NCBI GenBank assembly: GCA_024234895.1 | Contig: JACKNJ010000008.1 | Coordinates: forward strand, 1 to 64,000 | DNA: 64,000 bases | Direction of reading: 5' to 3' | From: Gammaproteobacteria bacterium | Lineage (GTDB): Bacteria; Pseudomonadota; Gammaproteobacteria; JACKNK01 | In this document: positions 46,032-54,900 of the stretch, one piece after another | Layout of the letters: every line of letters starts with the position of its first letter | How positions within the stretch are numbered: position 1 is the first letter of the stretch | Notes under the pieces: model-generated | What the model was told of the DNA's origin: nothing | Databases searched by the model: none | The model's input: the letters and a program-made list of their open reading frames with translations, nothing else | Program-made: the position numbers and the translations under genes

Positions 46032-47183
46032 TCACCGCAGACAAAACCGCCGCACCAGGCCATCGACCATATCCATGCAGGGCTGCAACTGGTCGATCGC
46101 GAGGTACTCGTCCGGCTGGTGGGCCTGATCGATGTTGCCCGGGCCGCAGACCACGGTCTCGATATCGAGCTGGCGGAAAAACGGCCCCTCGGTGGCGAAG
46201 GCGACCGCACCGGAGGCGCGGCCGGTCAGTTCCTCGCAGGCACGCACGATGGCCGAATCGGCGGGTGTCTCGAACGGCGGGATACCCGCGAACAGGGCAT
46301 CCATCGCGAGCCGCAGTTCGCTCGCACCGAGCGTGCGACGCAGGTGCGCGAGCAGGTCGGCGCGCATCGCCTCGTTGTCCATGCCGGGGAGCAGGCGCAG
46401 GTCGTAATGCAGCTCGCAGTGTCCACAGATGCGGTTCGGGTTGTCGCCACCGTGGATGTGACCGAGGTTCAGGGTCGGGACCGGCACCTCGAACGCCGGA
46501 TTGCGATTCGCGGCCTGGATGGTGGAGCGCCACTCGAGAATCGCCGCAATCACGGTGTGCATACCTTCCAGAGCGGACACCCCCAACGCCGGGTTGCTGG
46601 AGTGACCGGCACGGCCCGTCAGCGTGATCCGGTCCATGAGGATGCCCTTGTGCATGCGGATCGGGCGTAGGCTGGTCGGCTCGCCGATCACGGCATAACG
46701 CCCCAGACGACGGCCCGCATCGACCAGCGCCTGCGCGCCATCCATGCTGGATTCCTCGTCGGCGGTCGCCAGCACCACCAGCGGGCGACGCAGGTCACGC
46801 AGCCTCATCCCGCGGACGGTCTCGATCACCAGCGGCAGGAACGATTTCATGTCCGCGCTGCCAAGCCCGTACAGCCGGCCATCCCGCTCGGTCAAGGTAA
46901 ATGGGTCGCTGCGCCAAAGCGCGGGGTCACACGGCACCGTGTCGGTATGGCCGGAAAAAATCAGACCTTCATCGCCGTCGGGACCGAGCGTGGCGATCAG
47001 ATTGGCCTTGTCGGCATGGCCCGGCAGATCCTGAATCTCGATGCGGAAACCGAGCGCCTCCAGCCATTCGGCCAGATGGGCGATGACGGCCCGATTGCCC
47101 TGGTCGAAACCGGGATGCACGCTGCTGACCGACGGCTCGGCGACCACACGCGCGATCATCTCGCGCAACGACGGGATGACCAT
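46032..47183 (-). CDS. argE: Acetylornithine deacetylase ArgE
   Basis: 383 residues of the M20 metallopeptidase type: FSGHTDTVPCDPALW (zinc His-Asp), GLGSADMKSFLPLVIE, VVLATADEESSMDGAQALVD (catalytic Glu), VIGEPTSLRPIRMHKG. It removes the acetyl group from N-acetylornithine, so with ArgA this is the linear arginine pathway. It starts only 9 bases after the stop of the GAF–HlyD gene, so it may also be transcribed from the export locus. Confidence 0.95.
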   Translation of the reverse strand: MVIPSLREMIARVVAEPSVSSVHPGFDQGNRAVIAHLAEWLEALGFRIEIQDLPGHADKANLIATLGPDGDEGLIFSGHTDTVPCDPALWRSDPFTLTERDGRLYGLGSADMKSFLPLVIETVRGMRLRDLRRPLVVLATADEESSMDGAQALVDAGRRLGRYAVIGEPTSLRPIRMHKGILMDRITLTGRAGHSSNPALGVSALEGMHTVIAAILEWRSTIQAANRNPAFEVPVPTLNLGHIHGGDNPNRICGHCELHYDLRLLPGMDNEAMRADLLAHLRRTLGASELRLAMDALFAGIPPFETPADSAIVRACEELTGRASGAVAFATEGPFFRQLDIETVVCGPGNIDQAHQPDEYLAIDQLQPCMDMVDGLVRRFCLR

Positions 47184-47192
47184 GAACGATTC

Positions 47193-48863
47193 TCAGAGTC
47201 CGGTGATTTCGCGCAGCTTGATAAGCGGTTTGCGGAACACCTGTCGCCACAGCGGCTGCGGGTCGCTGATCAGCTTGGCCGAACCGCGCTGGCCCGGACG
47301 TACCCGCCCGGAAATGCTTTCGTCCCAACGCGCCTCGACCAGCACCGATGCCACCCCTTGATCGGATTTCACGACCTCGAAGCCGATGCGGGTCACGGTC
47401 GCGGGAATGCTGTTCAGCGGATCACGATCCAGTCGCAGCTCGACTTGCTGGCCGTCAATGAGCAGCCCGGCATCTGACACGGGCACCATCAATGTGAGTT
47501 TCGTGTCATCCGGATCGGCGACGCCCAATACCTGCTCGCCGAGTTGCAGCGGGCGACCGATCAAGGCATCAGGATCATCCAGCACGATCACCCCGGCGCT
47601 GGTCGAACGTACATCGGCGCGTTCGCGCTGGTCGCGCAGGAACGTGAGGTTGGACTCCGCAAGATCGACCTTGAGTTGCTGCACCGGCAACTGCGCACGC
47701 GCCTCGGCGTCGCGGAACGCGGCGCCTTCCAGGCGCTCCAGTTCGGCACGCGCGACCGCCACCTCACGCACCGCCTCATCGATCTTCTTGTCGACCACGC
47801 GCGCGTCGTAGCGGAACAGGATGTCGCCCTCGACGACTTCCTGGCCAGGTTTGACCTCCAGATCCTTGAGCACACCTTCGAGCGGCGCAAACACATAATT
47901 CGGCTCGTTGGGGACCACGCGTGCCGGCGCCACCGTGCTGGACTGGACAGGGATCATCAGCACCCCGGCCAACACCGCGAGAACCACCCCCAATATCTTG
48001 CGGCGGGCCAGTTTTTCACGCACCCGACCGCCACGCGGACGCAGCATCGGCCCGAAGAACACCGCCGCGCGATTCAGCAGTTCGATCTCGTCGTCCATCC
48101 ACGCACGACCGCGCCATCGCTCGAGCCACAGGGCATAACGGATTTGCTCCGGCGGCGCACCGATCTCGAACGGCAACGGCAACCAGAAGATCTGGGTGCC
48201 GCGCATCGCGGTCTGGCACTCCCGCAGGCGCGAATCACCGCCCTCCTCGGGCTCATCCGGCACAATGACGCCGCCCTGCTGAGCACGCAGGCGCCGATTG
48301 AGCAAGGAAACCGCGTCGGTGAAACGGCTGTCCTGTTCGATCACGCCACCGCCGGAGACATTGACCAGTGTCGGGCGATGCCCGAGCTGGACCAACACCA
48401 CCCGATCGCAGGCGACGACCTCGGCGACCCGATTGACCAGCACGGCGCTGGCCTCGCGCACATTCGGCGCGCGCATGCCTGCCTCCGCCACCTGCGCGAT
48501 CCGCCCGAGCAGCTCCCGCAGACTGACCGCCACCCCCGCCGCCGGTGGTGACGTCGGCATTCCGCTGGCAGGCGCCGAAGCTGGCGGCGTTGTCGACGGG
48601 GAGGGGCGAGCCTGGGTGACGCCGGTCGGCGGCGAGGGTTGCTGCCCGGAAGGCTTGTCGACCGCCGCCGGTGACGAGAGCACCGCGTCTTTCGTCTGGC
48701 TGGCGGCCGCCGATGAACGACTGGAACGCCGCTGCTTCACGCGCGCCTGCACCGCCCGCAACTTGTCCAGGCGCGCGCTTTCCGCGTCGTCGACGGTGCC
48801 GCCGTCGGGCGCCACGCCAGATTGCACCGGGCTGTCGACCGGTTGTCGCGGCGTCTTGGTCAT
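47193..48863 (-). CDS. HlyD-type membrane fusion protein with cytoplasmic GAF-like domain
   Basis: 556 residues. The first ~115 are a Pro/Ser/Ala-rich tail without secondary-structure signals. Residues ~116–275 look like a GAF domain (VSLRELLGRIAQVAEAGMRA, VACDRVVLVQLGHRPTLVNV, FWLPLPFEIG). One transmembrane helix at 289–307 (KILGVVLAVLAGVLMIPVQ) is followed by a periplasmic HlyD adaptor with lipoyl/barrel parts (NYVFAPLEGVLKDLEVKPGQ, EVVEGDILFRYDARVV, TSAGVIVLDDPDALIGRPLQ). HlyD proteins normally have only a short cytoplasmic tail, so the sensor-like domain is unusual. Its start overlaps the stop of the preceding adaptor gene by one base. Confidence 0.85.
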   Translation of the reverse strand: MTKTPRQPVDSPVQSGVAPDGGTVDDAESARLDKLRAVQARVKQRRSSRSSAAASQTKDAVLSSPAAVDKPSGQQPSPPTGVTQARPSPSTTPPASAPASGMPTSPPAAGVAVSLRELLGRIAQVAEAGMRAPNVREASAVLVNRVAEVVACDRVVLVQLGHRPTLVNVSGGGVIEQDSRFTDAVSLLNRRLRAQQGGVIVPDEPEEGGDSRLRECQTAMRGTQIFWLPLPFEIGAPPEQIRYALWLERWRGRAWMDDEIELLNRAAVFFGPMLRPRGGRVREKLARRKILGVVLAVLAGVLMIPVQSSTVAPARVVPNEPNYVFAPLEGVLKDLEVKPGQEVVEGDILFRYDARVVDKKIDEAVREVAVARAELERLEGAAFRDAEARAQLPVQQLKVDLAESNLTFLRDQRERADVRSTSAGVIVLDDPDALIGRPLQLGEQVLGVADPDDTKLTLMVPVSDAGLLIDGQQVELRLDRDPLNSIPATVTRIGFEVVKSDQGVASVLVEARWDESISGRVRPGQRGSAKLISDPQPLWRQVFRKPLIKLREITGL

Positions 48864-49603
48864 CAGAACACGATCTCGCCTTTCATGCCCGTCAACAGCC
48901 CCTGCGGCAGGGTGACGATGTCCCAGATCACACCAACCGTGTTGCTCTGTTCATCAACCGCCGGCACGGTGACGCGCACCATTGCGGTCAGCTCGGCGCG
49001 AAGGTCTGGAATCCAGACCTTGTGCGTCGTGCCCGGCTGCAAGCCGACCACGATGTCGGACGGGATGTTGGACACAATACGCACCTTGCGCGGATTGAGT
49101 ACTTCAACCACCGGCTTGCCGGCGGTGACCCATTCGTGCGCGCTCACCATGCGCTGCACGATGACGCCATCAAACGGCGCGCGGATCAGCGAATGCGCGA
49201 TCTGCGCGCTGAGCAGGTCGATCTCGGCATCGGCCCGCGCGAGCTCGGTCCGCGTCTTGCTGACCTCCTCATCGGTCGCCAGCCCGCGCTTGTTCAGATT
49301 CGAGAGGTTGTCCAGCTGGCCGGACAGGAAATCGCGCTCGGCACCCGCCTGACGGCGCTTGATCGCCAGATCGCCGGTATACACCGAGGCCAGCACGGCG
49401 CCCTTGCGCACCGCATCGCCGACATCGACATCCAGCTTGATCAGCACACCATCGCGCTCCGCCGACAAAATCGCCCGTTCCTCGACATCGATGACGACCG
49501 GAAAGCGCTGCTCAGCGTGGACCGCCCCCGCCAGGAACAGACTCCCGACCCACAGCAGTGACCACATCATTGCGATACGCGCGTGCAACCCCGACTTGTT
49601 CAC
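48863..49603 (-). CDS. Periplasmic adaptor (HlyD/RND type), secreted form
   Basis: 246 residues from a GTG at 49603 that overlaps the M50 gene stop (GTGA). The signal peptide (MMWSLLWVGSLFLAGAVHAE) has no further membrane anchor. It has the two halves of a lipoyl domain around a short coiled hairpin (DGVLIKLDVDVGDAVRKGAV, GAERDFLSGQLDNLSNLNKR, SLIRAPFDGVIVQRMV) and a beta-barrel part (VRIVSNIPSDIVVGL). It presumably bridges the M50–HlyD protein and the TolC-type channel. The HlyD-family call is firm; the role is inferred from the operon. Confidence 0.85.
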   Translation of the reverse strand: MNKSGLHARIAMMWSLLWVGSLFLAGAVHAEQRFPVVIDVEERAILSAERDGVLIKLDVDVGDAVRKGAVLASVYTGDLAIKRRQAGAERDFLSGQLDNLSNLNKRGLATDEEVSKTRTELARADAEIDLLSAQIAHSLIRAPFDGVIVQRMVSAHEWVTAGKPVVEVLNPRKVRIVSNIPSDIVVGLQPGTTHKVWIPDLRAELTAMVRVTVPAVDEQSNTVGVIWDIVTLPQGLLTGMKGEIVF

Positions 49604-51777
49604 AGGAAGCCCTCTTCGGCCAGTAACCGTCCCGCACCTCTGACCATAGTCGAGGCAATGGATCGGTTTTCGATGTTCATCCAAACCCAACACGGCGTGC
49701 CATGACGAAGATACCCCGGCGCATTGGGAGCCGCGAATTCAAAAGCGTAATGGGCATCGCGCGGCACCGCCGCTTCTTGTTCCGGCGCGGCGACGATGGG
49801 GCCGCCCATGGTATCGAGCAACACCTCGTTCGGCAGTGCCCCCACGGGAAACCGACCGCGGCTGAGCAGCAGCAACGGCAGCGCGTCGGTTTCCAGGTCA
49901 TTGAAACGGCACTCGGCCGCAATGGTGCCCTGCTCAGGGATGCGGCTTAGCTCCTTTTCATGAATGTAGGCTCGCACGCGCACCTTATCCGGGTGCGCCA
50001 GCACGACCAGCGGACTTTTCGGGCTGATCACTGAACCGGGTCCGACATCGGCGTTGATATCCACCACCACGCCATCCACTGGCGCCTCGATGCGCCCCGT
50101 TTCTAGCTGGCCGTTAAGGGTTTCCAGGCCAGCCTGCTGGCGCTGACGTTCGACCATCAACCAGTTGCGATAGCCGCCCTTTTCGCCACCGCTGGAGAGA
50201 TTCGCGAGCGTCGCGTCGGTCATGCGGAGCTCATAGCTCGCCTTGTTCAGCGCGTTTTCCAGATCCGGTTGGTCGAGCTCCGCGATCAGATCGCCCTTGC
50301 GCAACGACGTGCCACGACTGGGCAACTCACCCACCAGGAAACCGGGGGCGGTGGTCACGACCGGAGTGGTCGCGTCCCACACCACGAGCCCCGGAAATCG
50401 CTCCGCGCGCGTGATCGGAATCAGCAGCAAGGCGATCAAACCCAGCAAGGCGGCGGCACTGATCGCGAGCCGCACGCGACTGCCGAACAGCGCCCGGCTC
50501 GGCCACCATACCTTGACCTCGCTCCACACGGGGCGGACCACGAACACCCATATCTCGACCAGGAACACGACGATGCCGAGTGCCTTGAAGAACAGGTGGT
50601 ACACGGCCAGACCGATCGCGATCGCCAACAAGAGGCGATAGATCATCACCGCGATCGCATACACCACCATCTGCCGTTCTTTCGGGTGCCGTTCGGGCGG
50701 GGCACCCTGCCAGTCGAACAGCAGACGCCGCAGCTTGTGCCGGAACAACGCGAACGCGCGTGGCATCAGGTTATCCATCCGCCACAAGTCCATCAGGATG
50801 TAATACCCGTCGAACTTCATCAGCGGGTTCAGGTTCACGAACAGCGAGGTGGTGATGGAAATGCCGGACAGGAAGAACATCACGCTGCGGAGCACGCCAT
50901 CCGGCAGCAGCGCCCAAAGGAACAGGGCCAGCCCGGCGATCACCAGCTCGAACGCCACGCCGGCGGTATCGATCGCCAGCCGCTTGCGGTAGCGATCGAG
51001 CTTCCAGGCGTCCGTCACGTCGGTGTACATGATCGGCCACAGGACGATGAAGGCGACGCCGATGGTGCGGACGTGCAGTCCGAAGGCCTTGGCCGTGAAC
51101 GCGTGCGCCAGTTCATGACAGACCTTCAACACGGTGAGGGTCGCCACGAACAACACCCCGCCTTCCGGAGTGAACAGGTACGAAGTGGTCGCGAGATACA
51201 GCTCGATGTTGGGTGCGGTCATCAGCACACCCAACACACCCAGGATCAGATAAACGACGCGCGCCGGCGCCGAGTTGAGCAACTGCACCCACGGCCACCA
51301 TCGCTCCAGGAATCGATCCGGATGGACGAGCGGCACACGGAAGAAGATGTAACTGTTGATCAACTGCTTGCGCCAGCTCTGCGCGGGCACCGGCCCCCCG
51401 GTCATCGGGCTGTTATCCATCTGGATGGCGGCCTGCGGCGGCAGATTGGTGAGCCGCTCGCGCTGCAACATCTGCAGGAAGATGAGCAGTTCCTTGCCAG
51501 CCGGGCGGATGCTGGTCATCGAATAAAAAAACTTCAGCGCCTGGTCGAGATCCGCATAGCGCGCCAACGCGGCAAACAGCATGCCTTCCGTGGGTCCGAG
51601 GCGGAACGTACTGCCGCGCACCGGGTCCTCGACGACCCAGGTCTGATGACCATCGTCATCGCGCGGTCCGGGCACCACCACGAGATCCTGGCGTACTCCG
51701 AGCCACGGGGCATCGAGCTGTTCGGCCAGGCTGCCGGCCTGCTGTGGCTTGGGCTGATTCGGGCTCATTGCTGACAT
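49600..51777 (-). CDS. Site-2-protease (M50) membrane protein fused to a HlyD-like adaptor
   Basis: 725 residues. Residues ~25–110 resemble a PqqD-like winged-helix domain (FRLGPTEGMLFAALARYADL). A membrane metalloprotease core follows, with zinc motif HELAH (221–225) in VLKVCHELAHAFTAKAF and the second motif NLNPLMKFDGYYIL (Asp323), embedded in several transmembrane helices. After a last helix (AISAAALLGLIALLLIPITR) comes a periplasmic HlyD-type lipoyl/coiled region (FLVGELPSRGTSLRKGDLIA, IEAPVDGVVVDINADVGPGS). Both catalytic motifs look intact. It is the membrane centre of the export locus and takes the place normally filled by an ABC exporter. The gene after it overlaps by four bases. Confidence 0.88.
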   Translation of the reverse strand: MSAMSPNQPKPQQAGSLAEQLDAPWLGVRQDLVVVPGPRDDDGHQTWVVEDPVRGSTFRLGPTEGMLFAALARYADLDQALKFFYSMTSIRPAGKELLIFLQMLQRERLTNLPPQAAIQMDNSPMTGGPVPAQSWRKQLINSYIFFRVPLVHPDRFLERWWPWVQLLNSAPARVVYLILGVLGVLMTAPNIELYLATTSYLFTPEGGVLFVATLTVLKVCHELAHAFTAKAFGLHVRTIGVAFIVLWPIMYTDVTDAWKLDRYRKRLAIDTAGVAFELVIAGLALFLWALLPDGVLRSVMFFLSGISITTSLFVNLNPLMKFDGYYILMDLWRMDNLMPRAFALFRHKLRRLLFDWQGAPPERHPKERQMVVYAIAVMIYRLLLAIAIGLAVYHLFFKALGIVVFLVEIWVFVVRPVWSEVKVWWPSRALFGSRVRLAISAAALLGLIALLLIPITRAERFPGLVVWDATTPVVTTAPGFLVGELPSRGTSLRKGDLIAELDQPDLENALNKASYELRMTDATLANLSSGGEKGGYRNWLMVERQRQQAGLETLNGQLETGRIEAPVDGVVVDINADVGPGSVISPKSPLVVLAHPDKVRVRAYIHEKELSRIPEQGTIAAECRFNDLETDALPLLLLSRGRFPVGALPNEVLLDTMGGPIVAAPEQEAAVPRDAHYAFEFAAPNAPGYLRHGTPCWVWMNIENRSIASTMVRGAGRLLAEEGFL

Positions 51778-51886
51778 GTCATGGGTGGGCGACGAAAGCG
51801 GACGGCATCATGAAACACAAAAGTCACCGTCCACCCACAAGCCTAGGCGTTGGCAACGTGGTTGCGTAGCGCGCGGATAACACCGG

Positions 51887-51928
51887 GAAAAGAAAAAGCC
51901 GCCGCCGACGGCATGTCGGACGGCGGCT
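51887..51928 (-). terminator. Rho-independent terminator after the adhesin gene
   Basis: On the minus strand, a long GC stem (AGCCGCCGTCCGAC paired with GTCGGCGGCGGCT, short loop) is followed by TTTTTCTTTTC. It lies between the adhesin stop (51951) and the M50 gene start (51777), so the adhesin is transcribed as a separate unit and the export genes need their own promoter or read-through. Confidence 0.88.
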
Positions 51929-51950
51929 CGTTGGGATACGGGGATGACAA

Positions 51951-54900
51951 TCAGGCCTGCACGCCGCCGCCATTGTCACCCCGTGGCCCAGGCTGATTAC
52001 CCTCATCGCCCTGCGGCTCCCCGCCTTCCTGGTTGGCAGGCGGCTGATTCTCACCCCCCCCAACCGGCAGGACGAAGAGCTGATCATCGCTACCGAAGGG
52101 GTTCTGGTCCCCGAACGGCGTATCGGCACCCGGCCCGGCGGGCCTGTTGCCAAATTGGCCACCCGGCGCATTAGCCCCACCCGGCCCGAATTCACCACCC
52201 TGGCCTAACGGTCCCTGGCCACGCTGAGGTGCATCGCCACCGATGTCGTCGCCGAACGGCCCCTCGTCACCACCCCCTTCCGCGGGGGTGTCGGTGAAGA
52301 TGCGGAAGAAGTCGCCGGCGCGGACACCGAACGCCCCGTTCTGATTCTGCGCGAACAGAACACGGTTACCGGTATCGCCGTTCAGATCGGACAGGCCGTC
52401 ATTGGCGCCATTTCCCTGGTCGCCGCCGCCATCGCCGTCACCCAAGTTGAGCTCGCTGCCGATGTCGCCGAACTCACCGACGCCCAGCGTCGCATCGGGC
52501 GCGGGGGCATTTGCAAAACGCTGGATATCGCGACTGACATCGCCCTGGCCATCAACCGGCCCGACGGCCCCCCTGTTACCACCGCCAGCAGCCGGGGAGA
52601 TGCCACCCAACCCGCCGGGCGCACCGCCGGCGCCATCGACATTGCCGTCACCGGTCTCCGGGTTCGCTTGCGGCTGGCCACCTCGGATACCGTCTCCGCC
52701 ACCGAGAGCACGATCGCCAGCGGCCGTACCAACGCCGCCGAGCAGAGCGGCTGACCGCGTTCCGCCACCGATGCTCGTGTTGAACAGGGATTGCGAGCCG
52801 GTATCACTCGACGGAGCCGTCACCGAAGGTGCAACCGGTTTCTGAACAGGCTTTGGTGCCGGTGCGGTCGGGGTCGGGTCAGCGGCGGTGACCGTGGCGG
52901 CCTGAATGTTCAGCGCGAAATTCGTTTCGCTGAGCGTGCCCCCACCCCCATCGCTGACCGTGAACCGGAAGCTGTCAACGGTCGTGCCATTGCCGCTGTG
53001 CGTATAGGCAAGTCGACCGGAATCAATATCCGCCTGCGTGAAGGTACCACCCACGCCGAGTGCCACACCGCCAACCTTCAGGGTGCCGTTATCCGGTGCA
53101 TCCGTGACCGTGAACACGATGTTGGCGGAACTGCTCTCCGCATCACTGACGGAAAGTTGCGTCGCGCTGATTGTGCCGGTCGCCCCTTGCGTACCGTTCC
53201 AACCATTATTGGCACCCAACGACGGGCTGGTATTCGCCGCCACGCTGCTGGCATCGCTGCTTTCGTTGCCGGCGGCGTCGATCGCGCGCGCGAGCACCGT
53301 CTGCCCGACGGTGAACGGCCCCACCCCGGTTAGCGTCCAGGTGCCGTTGCCTCCGGCCACCACGTCGCGGGTCCCCGCGCCGCCAGGCAGGGTCACGCGC
53401 ACGGTGGCGCCCGCTTCCGCGGTACCCGTGACGGTCGTACCCCCACCCAGAACCTGAGTGATTGTCGGGTTGGCTGGTGGCGTGGTGTCGACGACCAATT
53501 CGCTGCTGGTGGTATCCGAGGTGGCGTTACCGGCCAGATCGGTCACCGTGGCGGTGACCGAATACGTGCCGTCACCAAGCGCGTTTACCAGCGGAATACC
53601 GAGCGTCCAGTTGCTACCCGTACGAACCAGATTTCCATCTCCTTCGGTGTAGGTCACACCGTTGACCACGACCTGCAAGGTCTCGCCGACACCCAGCGAA
53701 ACCGTTCCATTGACAGTCGGGGTGCTGCTGGATGCGACTACCGAGGTCACGCTCGGAGCCGTGGGCGGAGTCGTGTCCACAGTCACGCTGGTCGCGTTGG
53801 ACAGCGCCCCCTGGTCATTCCCCGGATAGGTGATCCTGGCGGTAACGTTGAACGTACCGTTGCCTTGGGTCGTGATCGTGCCGGTCGGTACCGTCACGGT
53901 CGCGCTGCCGCCATTGATGTCCGACTGCTGTAGTACGTACGAGACCTGCTGGCCGCCCCAATTCACCGTCACCGTGTCGCCAGCTGCGGCATTCGTACCG
54001 GCCAGCCCAACAACGACCGGGGTACCGTTACTGGCCTCGCTTGCGTTGATCCCGCCACCGGAATTTTCCGACACCGCAACGGTTGGCGCTGACACGATTG
54101 TCACCGTGATCGCGTTGGTCGTCAGGTCGGCGATGTTCACCGCGCTATCCGCGCCCAGGTTCCAGTCTTCGGCCGCCGCCACGTTATAAACCGTGCTGTC
54201 GTTCGAACTCGTGCCGGCCTTGTTCAACAGGTTGTTGACCGCCGCCTTGTCCGTCGCGCTCAGCGTCAGCGTGAAACTGGTCCCGCTCGTGATCTCCACG
54301 TCCGAGGTGTCCGTCAGCGTGTAGGTCGCGCCGCCTTCACCGGTCAGCGTCAGCTTGCTGGCGTCGATGTCGTTGGTGGCGCCGTCGCGCTTCAGCAGGT
54401 TCTGGCCGGTGACCACCAAGGTGCCCGTGCCACTGTTGTACGTCGCGCTCGTCACCGTCGGCGCTGCCACGTTGCTCACCGTCACGCCGTTGCCGGTCAG
54501 GTCGGCGATGTTCACTGTGGCGTCCGCGCCGATGTTCCAGTCTTCCGCCGCAGCCAGGTTGAAGGTCGTGCCGCCCGTGGAGACGGTCCCGTCCTTGTTC
54601 AGGAGCTGGTTGACCGCCGCCTTGTCCGTGGCGCTCAGCGTCAGCGTGAAACTGCCCCCGTCCGTGATCTCCACGTCCGCGGTGTCCGTCAGCGTGTAGG
54701 TCACGCCGCCTTCGCCGGTCAGCGTCAGCGTGCTGGCGTCGATGTCGTTGGTGACGCCGTCACGCTTCAGCAGGTTCTGGCCGGTCACCACCAGCGCGCC
54801 GGTGCTGGCGTTGTACGTCGCGCTCGTCACCGTCGGCGCCGCCACGTTGCTCACCGTCACGCCGTTGCCGGTCAGGTCGGCGATGTTCACCGTGGCGTCC

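Noticed and set aside
51951..52900. RTX-type secretion signal at the adhesin C-terminus
   Set aside because: The tail is Gly/Pro/Gln-rich but lacks GGxGxDxxx nonapeptides, so classical RTX export is not supported.
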